Shown here one piece after another: positions 1 through 6,560 of a DNA stretch of 12,805 nucleotides. Position 1 is the first letter of the stretch. Each line of letters begins with the position of its first letter. Origin of the DNA: Bacteroidales bacterium UBA2716. Lineage in GTDB: Bacteria > Bacteroidota > Bacteroidia > Bacteroidales > UBA932. The DNA lies in the NCBI GenBank assembly GCA_002354005.1, contig DEKS01000094.1, positions 1 through 12,805 on the forward strand. The letters run 5' to 3'. The translations under genes and the position numbers were made by a program. The notes below the pieces were generated by a model that was given only the letters and a program-made list of their open reading frames with translations, did no database searches and was not told the DNA's origin.

Positions 1-516
1 GACTATTTCAATTCCTTCCGCCTGACATCAGCTACGGTAAAAGCTGTCGGTAAAGGACTTGGAACACGCGTACTGGTGATGGAAGCTGTGGGCATCCGGC
101 AGGAAGAGCAACGGAAAGGGAAAACCTATGACCAGTACTGGGTGGTCTTTGACAAAGATGATTTTCCAGATGAAGATTTCAATTTGGCCATACAGGAGGC
201 AAAAGCCGAAGGTTTTCAGGTGGCATGGTCCAATCAAGCTTTTGAGTTCTGGTTTATTCTCCACTTCCATTTGTACCAAGGGCCACTTCACAGGAGCAAG
301 TACGCCGAGATGCTGACTAAACTAACAGGAATGCCCTACTCTAAGAAGGCGGGCGTCGCATCGGCGCTGTACAATTTGTTGTTCCCGAAAATGGACACGG
401 CTATTTCCCATGCGAAAACGGTCCTTGCCAGCTTCAATGAAGGTACGACTCCGGCGAAAGCAGAGTCGGCGACAACAGTGTTCGCTCTTGCCGAGCAGTT
501 GCGGGTCTATATGTGA
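1..516 (+). CDS. RloB-like abortive-infection/defence protein, 3' part (5' end outside window)
   Basis: The reading frame is open from base 1 and ends at TGA 514-516, giving 171 visible residues without the start. Family hallmarks are visible: an opening stretch YFNSFRLTSATVKAVG, the acidic TOPRIM-like pair in WVVFDKDDF (visible residues 47-55, D51 and D53), and SNQAFEFWFILHF (78-89). RloB proteins are usually about 200 residues, so only a short N-terminal part is missing. RloB genes are typically found beside an AAA/RloA-type ATPase in phage-defence (abortive infection) or restriction-linked loci; such a partner would lie left of this window. No defence gene follows on the right. Base composition is less GC-rich than most of the window, which would fit horizontal acquisition. 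Family assignment is firm; the biochemical role is inferred from the family only. Confidence 0.8.
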   Translation, partial: DYFNSFRLTSATVKAVGKGLGTRVLVMEAVGIRQEEQRKGKTYDQYWVVFDKDDFPDEDFNLAIQEAKAEGFQVAWSNQAFEFWFILHFHLYQGPLHRSKYAEMLTKLTGMPYSKKAGVASALYNLLFPKMDTAISHAKTVLASFNEGTTPAKAESATTVFALAEQLRVYM

Positions 517-626
517 TATACCTGTTTATTTGTGGCCAAAATAGTGCGCCCAGTACTAGCCAAAGTAAATTTCCAAGAAAGTTCCTAGACGATTTAACGT
601 AATAATCTACGAATCTGATACTCCTG

Positions 627-1328
627 TCATCCCAGGATTTTCATGAGCACTTTGTCTGGGACATCACCGCACGACTCCCGGATGGTTTCCTTGAGGAATT
701 CCAGCGATTCGGCGGGTGTCAATGAAGAACGGAGCGTTCGGGGCTTGTAGCCGGGAAAAGGGAAATCCATATCTTCGAACAACGCCTCCGGCGTGCAGAA
801 ACTGCTCCGCTGCCAGCCGCTGTATTTAAGGTCCGGGCCGCGGTATACCCGCGTGATGTCGCCGGTAATGAGGCGCGCCTGCATCTGTAACTTGGAGAGC
901 AAGGCATCTGCGCCGGCTTTGTTTATTCCCAGCAATTCACGTACTTCCGGGACGGAAACGCTGCCGTGCTCATCCACGTACTCAAGCACCTTCTGCTGAT
1001 GGGCATTAGGCCGATATTTGGGCAGGGAACGCCGCCAGTTGATGATTTCCCGGTAAACGTCAACTGTGGCGAAGGCAGCCTTGCCGCCGTAAAGGAACTT
1101 CCCGTATGCGATGTCCCCGCTCCGGACGCATTCGATTTTCCAGTCCCATGGGCCCAGATGCTCCTCCGTGAGCCAAAACTCGCTCGGCGTATGCTCTTCG
1201 ATGGAGAAGCCGGGGACCGGATTGACGAAAAAAGGTATAAGCCGATACTTTTTGATCAAACGGAGCATGCCCTCCTGGTCCTTGACGGCCGGGCTGCAGA
1301 CTTCTCCTTGTGTACGGTTAACAGGCAT
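627..1328 (-). CDS. AlkZ-related winged-helix protein (YcaQ/AlkZ superfamily, Bacteroidetes type)
   Basis: A 233-residue cytoplasmic protein. Residues 16-33 (KDQEGMLRLIKKYRLIPF) and the following NPVPGFSIEEHTP, PSEFWLTEE and GPWDWK segments match the opening of Bacteroidetes proteins annotated 'AlkZ-related'. Residues ~108-157 form a likely winged helix (HQQKVLEYVDEHGSVSV, then LLSKLQMQARLITGD). True AlkZ/YcaQ enzymes are DNA glycosylases that unhook crosslinks; this shorter relative has no proven activity and I could not place a QxQ catalytic motif. Residues 1-15 precede the conserved region, so the true start may differ. It lies 114 bp behind the sialidase-like gene and has a TAAATTTG element upstream (1438-1445), so it is probably a separate transcript. 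Family membership is moderately sure, function unproven. Confidence 0.65.
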   Translation of the reverse strand: MPVNRTQGEVCSPAVKDQEGMLRLIKKYRLIPFFVNPVPGFSIEEHTPSEFWLTEEHLGPWDWKIECVRSGDIAYGKFLYGGKAAFATVDVYREIINWRRSLPKYRPNAHQQKVLEYVDEHGSVSVPEVRELLGINKAGADALLSKLQMQARLITGDITRVYRGPDLKYSGWQRSSFCTPEALFEDMDFPFPGYKPRTLRSSLTPAESLEFLKETIRESCGDVPDKVLMKILG

Positions 1329-1416
1329 GACTACTTTTTATATCCGTCTTTGGTGACGTTTCCGTAAGGAGATTCATCGTATTCTTTTCTTGAATGTCAA
1401 ATCTGTCTTTTGCCAT
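1318..1416 (-). other. Degenerate or leader mini-ORF upstream of the AlkZ-related gene
   Basis: On the minus strand an ATG at 1416 opens MAKDRFDIQEK and runs 32 codons in that frame to a TAA overlapping the AlkZ-related start. After residue 11 the frame becomes unconvincing, but one frame over the DNA reads KEYDESPYGNVTKDGYKK followed by TAG. Joined by a one-base shift, this would be a coherent charged peptide of about 28 residues. It sits ~20 bp behind a TAAATTTG element, so it is likely transcribed. It may be a small gene broken by one missing base, or chance. I recognise no family. Confidence 0.25.
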
Positions 1417-1437
1417 GATGAATTCAGTTTAGCCAGA

Positions 1438-1445
1438 CAAATTTA
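1438..1445 (-). promoter_or_regulatory. Bacteroidetes -7 promoter element (TAAATTTG)
   Basis: The minus strand reads TAAATTTG, a full match to TAnnTTTG, overlapping the stop codon of the sialidase-like gene (1443-1445). A possible -33 TTG lies about 23 bases further upstream, a slightly long spacing. It would drive the mini-ORF and the AlkZ-related gene. About six chance matches to this pattern are expected on both strands of a window this size, so position relative to a start is the main support. Confidence 0.4.
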
Positions 1446-2603
1446 CATATTTTCTACGAGACTAATAGCAAGGCCGCGGATTACTCGCACAACCCGGACA
1501 TCCTCCTTATTGACGGTGAGCGCGACCCAGAGGGTGTTCCCCTCGACAAAGGCCTTGGGGTAATTGTAGCCCATCGTCTTGTAACGGCCCTCCTTTCTTC
1601 GCGGGGGCAGGTCCCCGGGACCGGCGAGGAGACAGGCCCTGTCGAAGAGGTAACCATCCTCGGAGAGGGCCAGCACGAGGGCGCGGCGGGATTTCGTGCC
1701 GGTGGGATTGCCTACCCAGAAGGCCCGTCCATCCGCGAACGTTCCGGCGCACTGCTTGGAGCGGGAGTCCGGGATATTGCTCAGGCGGGGCGCGCTCCAG
1801 GATGCTCCCCTATCGTCCGATACAGCATAGAGCTTCCGGAAGGAGGACTGCTGGTCCCGGAAGAGCATGACCAGGCGCCCGTCGCGGGCAAGGTACTGGC
1901 TGGGCTCCAGGGGCGTTCCCTCCCCTTCCGGAAAGACTGCTTTCTTCCATCCTCTCACACAGGAGGGGTCATCCGTATAGACCGGGCAGAGGGTTGTCCC
2001 CGGGCGGAAGTGCGCGGCTCCGACGGTCCTGCCGTCCGGAAGGCGCAGCGGGTCCTGCTCGAAGATACCCCCGACAGGCGTCCCGTCCGCCATGAGAACG
2101 GGCCTCGGGGCTGTCCATGACTGCCCGTCGGCGGTAGAGATGAAGTAGGCGCTCCCTCCGGCCGAACGGTCAGGCGCATAGATGTAGTTCACCAGGGCCG
2201 TAAGCGAGTCTCCCCGGGGAAGCCATCCTCCGGGCGAGGCGAAGTGGTCCTCCGTGGGCGGGACGAGTGTGGAAGGCATCTCCCATGACTTCCCGTCGGC
2301 GCTCACTGCGTACATGATACGGGTGTCGGGCGTGTCCTCGTCTCTTGCGGACTCCTGCCACATGCAGTAGTATCGTCCCTTGAAGCGGGTGATGACGGCG
2401 TTATTGACGTATCCGTCGGAGCGGTGGACCTCCGCCCACTCGGCACCCGCGCAGCGGGGAAGACCGAGGGAAAGCGAGTCTTCGGGGACAAGGATTTCGC
2501 CCTCCATCCTCGGGATTGGCCATGAGTTGCCACTGCGGCAGCCGTAGAACAAGAGGATAGCCAGGAAGAGAACTGTGAATGGCCTTCTCATAAAAGTTAG
2601 CAT
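1443..2603 (-). CDS. Sialidase-superfamily (BNR/Asp-box) lipoprotein, putative glycoside hydrolase
   Basis: A 386-residue exported protein with an N-terminal lipoprotein signal (RR, hydrophobic VLFLAILLF, lipobox ending at Cys22), so probably anchored to a membrane. Repeated Asp-box motifs (SADGKSW at 101, STADGQSW at 156, SDDRGASW at 262, degenerate SEDGYLF at 314) indicate a six-bladed sialidase-type beta-propeller. Blocks such as PLEPSQYLARDGRLVMLFRD, DSRSKQCAGT and GYNYPKAFVEGNTLWVAL are typical of Bacteroidetes 'sialidase family' proteins of BNR_2 type. The classical FRIP motif of GH33 is not evident, so true sialidase activity is uncertain; another glycan substrate is possible. ATG 2591 (Met5) is an equally good start because the n-region MRRPF begins there. 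It is the last gene of the likely operon, 60 bp after the nucleosidase; those 60 bp continue in the same frame without a start codon. Confidence 0.75.
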   Translation of the reverse strand: MLTFMRRPFTVLFLAILLFYGCRSGNSWPIPRMEGEILVPEDSLSLGLPRCAGAEWAEVHRSDGYVNNAVITRFKGRYYCMWQESARDEDTPDTRIMYAVSADGKSWEMPSTLVPPTEDHFASPGGWLPRGDSLTALVNYIYAPDRSAGGSAYFISTADGQSWTAPRPVLMADGTPVGGIFEQDPLRLPDGRTVGAAHFRPGTTLCPVYTDDPSCVRGWKKAVFPEGEGTPLEPSQYLARDGRLVMLFRDQQSSFRKLYAVSDDRGASWSAPRLSNIPDSRSKQCAGTFADGRAFWVGNPTGTKSRRALVLALSEDGYLFDRACLLAGPGDLPPRRKEGRYKTMGYNYPKAFVEGNTLWVALTVNKEDVRVVRVIRGLAISLVENM

Positions 2604-2663
2604 TTTCTGAATTGGGTCGCCTCCTTCCTCTTTGATGATATCCCGGATGGCATCGTGGAGGCC

Positions 2664-3341
2664 TTATTCAGCCGAATCCTCGGCCTTCCCTGTCCACAAC
2701 AACTCCGTGAAACGGACACGGATATCGGCAAGAATGGAGCGCCAGTCCTTCAGGTTTCCGTCCAAATTGTCGGAAACCGCCTTGAGGCAGTAGAACGGGA
2801 TATCGTACATCTGGCAGAACCGGGCTACGGCGTAGGCCTCCATGTCAAAAAGGTCGTACTGCTGCGAAAGCGCCCTCACCTGCTCCGGGCTGAAGGTCTG
2901 GGTGCTCATGAAATAATCCCCGGAAAAGATGCTGGCACCATCGCCCGGAAGGTCAATGCAATCATGCACGAGTTCGCAGCCGCCGTTGAAGATCCGGGTA
3001 CAGTTGACAATGGTGCCGATAGGATATTTGGCCGACCCGGCGCTGCCGATGTTTAGGACGACGGGATGGCTTCCTTCAGGCAGCGTTTCGTGCCATTTCA
3101 CCAGGGCGCTGAACATCCGCATCTTTCCCATCCCGGTGAAAACGACGGGAAATGGAACTTCGGCAGGAGAAATTTCATCTTGGTCGGCCACAAACAGGAC
3201 CACGTCACGGCCCTTGAGTTCTTCTAAAACCAGATTCACATCCATCGTTGTATCGTACTTGGCGGGTTCATCATTGACATGTTGGCTTTTGCAGGCAATC
3301 AACGGGAGCGCCCCCAAAAGCAGGGCTAGCGTTTTCTTCAT
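2664..3341 (-). CDS. Lipoprotein nucleosidase, MTA/SAH nucleosidase (PNP/UDP phosphorylase) superfamily
   Basis: A 225-residue protein with a lipoprotein signal: MKKTLALLLGALPLIAC with lipobox LIAC, Cys17. The body matches the MTA/SAH nucleosidase fold: VADQDEI (51-57) aligns with the GAMEEEV motif of E. coli MtnN, placing Glu56 at its catalytic Glu12; VFTGMGKMR follows; NIGSAGS (97-103); DMEAYAVA (166-173) with Glu168; KAVSDNLDG (187-195) with Asp191 at the catalytic Asp. All three expected acidic residues therefore appear present, so an active enzyme cleaving the N-glycosidic bond of a purine nucleoside is likely. Normal MtnN is cytoplasmic; the lipobox puts this one outside the inner membrane, where its substrate is unclear. 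It lies 27 bp after the acetyltransferase. Family sure, substrate unsure. Confidence 0.8.
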   Translation of the reverse strand: MKKTLALLLGALPLIACKSQHVNDEPAKYDTTMDVNLVLEELKGRDVVLFVADQDEISPAEVPFPVVFTGMGKMRMFSALVKWHETLPEGSHPVVLNIGSAGSAKYPIGTIVNCTRIFNGGCELVHDCIDLPGDGASIFSGDYFMSTQTFSPEQVRALSQQYDLFDMEAYAVARFCQMYDIPFYCLKAVSDNLDGNLKDWRSILADIRVRFTELLWTGKAEDSAE

Positions 3342-3368
3342 ATTCTCGTATTGTACGTGTTGGTCCTT

Positions 3369-3926
3369 TTACTTTATCTTTTTCACTACTTTGCAGGGAT
3401 TGCCCACGGCTACGCAATCGGCAGGAATATCCTTTGTTACAATGCTACCGGCCCCAATGACGGCATTGTCGCCGATAGTGACCCCGGGCAGGACATGGAC
3501 GCCGGCGCCGAACCAGACGTTATTTCCCACGGTAATGGGCTTGGTGTATACCAGCCATTGTTTTCGCTGGTCCGGGTCAATCGGATGGCTGGCAGTGTGG
3601 AAATAGCATCCGGGGCCGATGAGAACGTTATCGCCAAAGTGCACTTTCGCTCCGTCCAGGACTGTCAGGCCATGATTGGCAAGGCACCCCTTACCCATCT
3701 CGATGTTGTAGCCGTAGTCGCACCAGAAAGGCGGATAGATGACGCTGTCGTCCCCTATCTTTCCCAGCAGTTTCTCGAGGATCTCGTGCTGTGCCTTGAA
3801 ATCCGTCGGCCGAATCTGGTTATACTCATAGCACAGGTCTTTGGCCTTAATTACTTCGTCAAGGAAATCGGAGTCTTTTCCGGCGTAGTAGAGCTCTCCG
3901 TTGTCGCGTTTTTGTTTCTCGGTCAT
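3369..3926 (-). CDS. Sugar O-acetyltransferase, maltose/galactoside (Maa/LacA-like) hexapeptide family
   Basis: A 185-residue left-handed beta-helix acetyltransferase using acetyl-CoA. Residues ~6-57 are the N-terminal Maa-type helical domain (GELYYAGKDSDFLDE through HEILEKLLG). Hexapeptide repeats run from ~60 to the end, with the acceptor-site loop FHTASHPIDPDQR (109-121, catalytic His114), then NNVWFGAGVHVLPGVTIG and IVTKDIPADCVAVGNPCK. The frame is open upstream to 4118, but that extension lies over the HMA domain of the permease in another frame and is low-complexity; ATG 3926, seven bases after the permease stop, gives the family's usual N-terminus and length. Tight spacing implies co-transcription with the permease. 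The acceptor sugar cannot be told from the sequence. Confidence 0.9.
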   Translation of the reverse strand: MTEKQKRDNGELYYAGKDSDFLDEVIKAKDLCYEYNQIRPTDFKAQHEILEKLLGKIGDDSVIYPPFWCDYGYNIEMGKGCLANHGLTVLDGAKVHFGDNVLIGPGCYFHTASHPIDPDQRKQWLVYTKPITVGNNVWFGAGVHVLPGVTIGDNAVIGAGSIVTKDIPADCVAVGNPCKVVKKIK

Positions 3927-3933
3927 GGTTTGT

Positions 3934-5157
3934 TTATTTCTTCCCTTTGAAGGTATAGCCCGCTTTCTCGACCGCCGTTCGGATGGTATCTTCAGCAGCG
4001 GGTCCTTTGATGGTGAGGGTTTTTCGGGAGGCGCTGGCACTGGCCGATTCAACGCCGGGGATCTCTTCAACGGCGCGGCAGACAGCGGCCTCGCAGTGGC
4101 TGCAGTGCATCCCTTCAACGGTATAGACGGCCGTGTCGGGATCGGCGGCCTTGCGGGTGAAGCGTTCGAATAGTTTCATGAAAAGAGCGAATAATATCAG
4201 AAAAGTTAACATAATGGCACAAACGAGCTTGAACGTGCCGGGCATCGCCGCCCCCGCCGCATGACAAGAGGCCGCAGCATCCGGATGCATGACAGGAAGT
4301 CTAGCAGCATTGACCAGAAAGCCAAAGAGGATAGCAAAGCATACAATAACCAGCAGATAAATCCAGGTAAAGCGTCTTCCCAGTGCTTTACGGACTACCA
4401 GGATGGACGCCAGGTTGACAGCCGGTCCGGCCATCAGCATCACCAGGGCGGCGCCCGGAGAAAGGCCTTTTGCTATTAGCGCAGCAGCAACGGGGATACT
4501 GCCAGTAGAACAGATGTACATGGGCACGGCCACCACCAGAATCACCAGCATTTGCAGTAGCGGCCACTTGCCAAAGTGCAGAAAGAACGCATCCGGAACG
4601 GCCACCTGGATGAGCGCCGCCACCAAAAGACCGATGAGAAGTCTGCCGCCAATATCCTGCATCATCTGGAAGTAGGCGTATCGGAGCACGCGCCAGAGCC
4701 TGCTACCCGTCTCTACGCCACAGGATGGGCCCGATGTAACCGTCACATCGTCTTCCGGAACCAGCCGGTTCACCAGCCATCCGCCGCATACGCCCGTCAC
4801 GAGCGCCGCCACCGGACGGACAACGGCAAAACCCAGCCCCATCAGCGAGAAGGTGGCCAGGATGGAATCGATGCCTGTCTGTGGCGTAGCAATGAGGAAA
4901 GAAGCCACAGCCCCTTTGGAGGCCTTTTCGTTCCTCAGGCCTATAGCGGTAGGAATTACTCCGCAGGAGCACAGCGGCAACGGGATGCCCAGCAGGGCCG
5001 CCCACAGGACAGCCAGTTTGTTGTCCTTGGACAAATATTTCCGATAGAAACCCTGCGGCACAAAAACATGTAGGATTCCTGCGATGAGAAAGCCCAGCAG
5101 CAGGTAGGGGGCCATTTCGCATACGACGTTCAAAAGTGACAGCAGGTATTCTCGCAT
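3934..5157 (-). CDS. SO_0444-type Cu/Zn efflux permease with C-terminal HMA metal-binding domain
   Basis: A 407-residue inner-membrane protein with many hydrophobic segments. Two half-repeats carry the permease signatures GIPLPLCSCGVIPTA (58-71) and VPMYICSTGSIPVAAALI (211-228); FLIATPQTGIDS and LMAGPAVNLAS follow them. A His/Cys-bearing loop lies at 291-302. Residues ~343-404 form a heavy-metal-associated domain with MHCSHC at 350-355, which should bind Cu(I), Zn(II) or a similar soft ion. Together these match 'SO_0444 family Cu/Zn efflux transporter'; an ArsP-like role is the alternative. A longer frame starts at TTG 5178, but that TTG is the end of the -7 box TATCTTTG, so ATG 5157 is chosen. 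First gene of the likely four-gene operon; metal specificity is inferred. Confidence 0.85.
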   Translation of the reverse strand: MREYLLSLLNVVCEMAPYLLLGFLIAGILHVFVPQGFYRKYLSKDNKLAVLWAALLGIPLPLCSCGVIPTAIGLRNEKASKGAVASFLIATPQTGIDSILATFSLMGLGFAVVRPVAALVTGVCGGWLVNRLVPEDDVTVTSGPSCGVETGSRLWRVLRYAYFQMMQDIGGRLLIGLLVAALIQVAVPDAFFLHFGKWPLLQMLVILVVAVPMYICSTGSIPVAAALIAKGLSPGAALVMLMAGPAVNLASILVVRKALGRRFTWIYLLVIVCFAILFGFLVNAARLPVMHPDAAASCHAAGAAMPGTFKLVCAIMLTFLILFALFMKLFERFTRKAADPDTAVYTVEGMHCSHCEAAVCRAVEEIPGVESASASASRKTLTIKGPAAEDTIRTAVEKAGYTFKGKK

Positions 5158-5175
5158 AATCTTGATTGAATCAGA

Positions 5176-5183
5176 CAAAGATA
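5176..5183 (-). promoter_or_regulatory. -7 promoter element (TATCTTTG) of the permease operon
   Basis: The minus strand reads TATCTTTG 18 bases before ATG 5157, a full match to TAnnTTTG with transcription expected to start near 5170. No clear -33 TTG is seen at the usual distance. The box decides the start codon of the permease, because the alternative TTG 5178 lies inside it. Confidence 0.55.
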
Positions 5184-5192
5184 GAAAAAAAT

Positions 5193-5312
5193 TTATTCTC
5201 CTATATCGTTAGATTCGTTGAAATCGGGTCTAGGGACATGTACAGCTTCCGTGAAATGTAACCGGCTGAAAAACAATTCCATTTTACAGGTTGCCGCATC
5301 CGGGCACGCCAC
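5193..5312 (-). CDS. Possible small ORF between the FMN-binding gene and the permease, unknown
   Basis: A GTG at 5312, two bases after the FMN-binding protein's TGA, opens a 39-codon frame ending at TAA 5193-5195; an internal ATG at 5282 would give 29 residues. The reading begins VACPDAATCKMELFF and ends VPRPDFNESNDIGE. It has a balanced composition and a Cys-x6-Cys pair that could bind metal, suggestive next to a metal permease. I recognise no family. It may be a real mini-gene, a remnant of a regulator, or chance in a 136-bp gap. Confidence 0.2.
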   Translation of the reverse strand: MACPDAATCKMELFFSRLHFTEAVHVPRPDFNESNDIGE

Positions 5313-5314
5313 GG

Positions 5315-5707
5315 TCAATCTCCCCCCTTCCCTTTCGATTCCAAATAGCAGGCAATGCCTGCCTGGACATTGGAGATAATGCCTTCGGAGGAATAAGTTG
5401 CGCCGGTGACGGCATCCACCTTCACGCTACTGACTTTGTCGGCGGGAACTCCGTCCCAGGCATGGGACAGCTTTTCCACGGCCATTTGCCAGTAGGAAGG
5501 CGTTTCGTCGTTGGGGAGGAATTCAATCCCGCTCACCTTTTCATGGGAATCCAGATGAATGATGATGGGCGTGGGGCCGAAGTAGCCTTCGGCGGCTTTC
5601 AGCGTGCTGGTATTGATGGTAACAATCCCGTCCGGCCTCTTTTGGACAGGAGAAGTGGTTGCGCATACGGCGACCAAAAGTGAGATAAGAAGAATTGCTT
5701 TTTTCAC
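5315..5707 (-). CDS. Exported single-domain FMN-binding protein (FMN_bind, RnfG/NqrC-like)
   Basis: A 130-residue protein that starts with GTG at 5707. MKKAILLISLLVAVCATTS is a signal peptide; Cys15 is preceded by Val, so lipidation is doubtful. Residues ~36-125 form one FMN-binding domain: GYFGPTPIIIHLDSHEKVSG, then VKVDAVTGATYSSEGI (96-110). DAVTGAT fits the flavinylation motif recognised by ApbE (D-x-x-T-G-A-T), so Thr104 is the probable site of a covalent phosphoester FMN. Such proteins carry electrons outside the cytoplasmic membrane. No ApbE, Rnf/Nqr subunit or partner oxidoreductase is in this window. It has its own promoter with both elements and is divergent from the 5887 gene. Confidence 0.8.
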   Translation of the reverse strand: MKKAILLISLLVAVCATTSPVQKRPDGIVTINTSTLKAAEGYFGPTPIIIHLDSHEKVSGIEFLPNDETPSYWQMAVEKLSHAWDGVPADKVSSVKVDAVTGATYSSEGIISNVQAGIACYLESKGKGGD

Positions 5708-5729
5708 GGGTTCTGAAGTTTTCCGGATA

Positions 5730-5760
5730 CAAAGTTAGCCACTTTCCCTCTGTCAGGCAA
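5730..5760 (-). promoter_or_regulatory. Bacteroidetes promoter of the FMN-binding gene
   Basis: The minus strand shows TTG (5760-5758), 20 bases, then TAACTTTG (5737-5730), followed by the GTG start at 5707. Both elements and the spacing match the sigma-ABfr consensus (TTTG, 19-21 bases, TAnnTTTG). This is the best-formed promoter in the window. Confidence 0.65.
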
Positions 5761-5780
5761 TCCCCAATTGTTGTGACTTG

Positions 5781-5813
5781 TTGGGAATACTAGCGAAAAG
5801 ATTCGTATCTTTG
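5781..5813 (+). promoter_or_regulatory. Promoter of the second acetyltransferase
   Basis: TTG 5781-5783, a 22-base spacer and TATCTTTG 5806-5813 lie before ATG 5887, leaving a leader of about 65 bases. The -7 element is a full match; the spacer is slightly long. It is divergent from the FMN-binding gene's promoter. Confidence 0.5.
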
Positions 5814-5886
5814 GGCATGCGAACTGCCATCCTCATAGGAGCGGATGACCTTCATCAAGACACGATAGCACACTGAAAGAAGAGCT

Positions 5887-6450
5887 ATGACAATACAGGA
5901 ATTCAGAGAGTACATGGCATCGGGCCAGCCGGTCGTCGGCGGCTCGGATGTTCACATGATGTTTCATCAGCTGTCCCAGGAGGCGCTGAGGATAACGGCC
6001 GAGATCAACGGCAAGTACCATACGCCCGAGGAGCTGCATACGCTGCTGGAGGAGCTCTGGGGGCGCGAGGTGCCCACCTCGGTCGGCCTGTTTCCGCCGT
6101 TCCACACCGACTGCGGTAAGAATACCATCGTCGGAGAGCGCGTGTTCATCAACATGGGCTGCAAGTTCCAGGACCAGGGCGGTATCACCATCGACGAAGG
6201 GGCGCTCATCGGCCACAACGTCGTGCTTGCCACCATCAACCACGACCTGGACCCGGCCAGGCGCCAGAGCATGAGCTATGCACCTATCCACATCGGAAAG
6301 AACGTATGGATTGGGGCCAATGCAACCGTGCTTGCCGGAGTGACCATCGGCGATGGCGCCGTGGTGGCTGCCGGTGCCGTCGTCACAAAAGACGTGGCTC
6401 CGAACACCGTGGTAGGCGGAGTCCCGGCAAAGCTTATCAAGGCCCTGTAA
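5887..6450 (+). CDS. Sugar O-acetyltransferase, hexapeptide (Maa/LacA-like) family
   Basis: A 187-residue acetyl-CoA-dependent transferase. An N-terminal helical part (1-60, with [19 protein letters not shown]) precedes the beta-helix: [39 protein letters not shown] with catalytic His119, [18 protein letters not shown] and [18 protein letters not shown]. The start is supported by AGAAGAGCT just upstream. It differs from the acetyltransferase at 3369-3926 in its N-terminus and acceptor loop ([10 protein letters not shown] against ASHPIDPDQR), so the two are distant paralogues rather than a recent duplication. Acceptor unknown. Three bases after its TAA the sequence becomes the repeat described at 6454. 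Confidence 0.9.
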   Translation: MTIQEFREYMASGQPVVGGSDVHMMFHQLSQEALRITAEINGKYHTPEELHTLLEELWGREVPTSVGLFPPFHTDCGKNTIVGERVFINMGCKFQDQGGITIDEGALIGHNVVLATINHDLDPARRQSMSYAPIHIGKNVWIGANATVLAGVTIGDGAVVAAGAVVTKDVAPNTVVGGVPAKLIKAL

Positions 6451-6453
6451 CCT

Positions 6454-6560
6454 ACTCGGGCTATGACGCGTTTCCTGCATATCGTCGGGAGGACGTTTCT
6501 TCGAGCCGGTAAGACCCCGACCGGAAGTCCGCCGATGTGGTGGGTGGCCACTTTTAGCCC
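6454..6560 (+). repeat. Repeat copy 1: 'empty' version of the lipoprotein locus at 9687-10197
   Basis: Bases 6454-6496 match 9687-9729 in 42 of 43 positions. Bases 6488-6539 match 10130-10181 in 47 of 52 positions without gaps, and weaker similarity (TGGC, CACTTTT) continues to about 6555. Thus the copy joins the upstream edge and downstream edge of the lipoprotein gene across one GGAGGACGT (6488-6496) and lacks the 409 bp between. A remnant frame from ATG 6463 keeps MTRFLHIVGRT, then shifts and ends at TGA 6594. The repeat begins three bases after the acetyltransferase stop. Confidence 0.8.

Noticed and set aside
3927..4118. N-terminal extension of the 3369-3926 acetyltransferase frame up to 4118
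   Set aside because: It lies entirely opposite codons of the permease's HMA domain, is Pro/Ala/Arg-rich with no family match, and ATG 3926 gives the normal N-terminus.
5817..5876. 19-codon [22 protein letters not shown] before the second acetyltransferase
   Set aside because: Its ATG lies at or before the predicted transcription start behind TATCTTTG 5806-5813, so it would probably not be translated.
6534..6549. 16-base identity GATGTGGTGGGTGGCC between 6534-6549 and 10297-10312
   Set aside because: The repeat alignment of copy 1 continues better into 10176-10197 (GATGTG, TGGC, CACTTTT), so the match inside the methyltransferase gene is probably coincidence.
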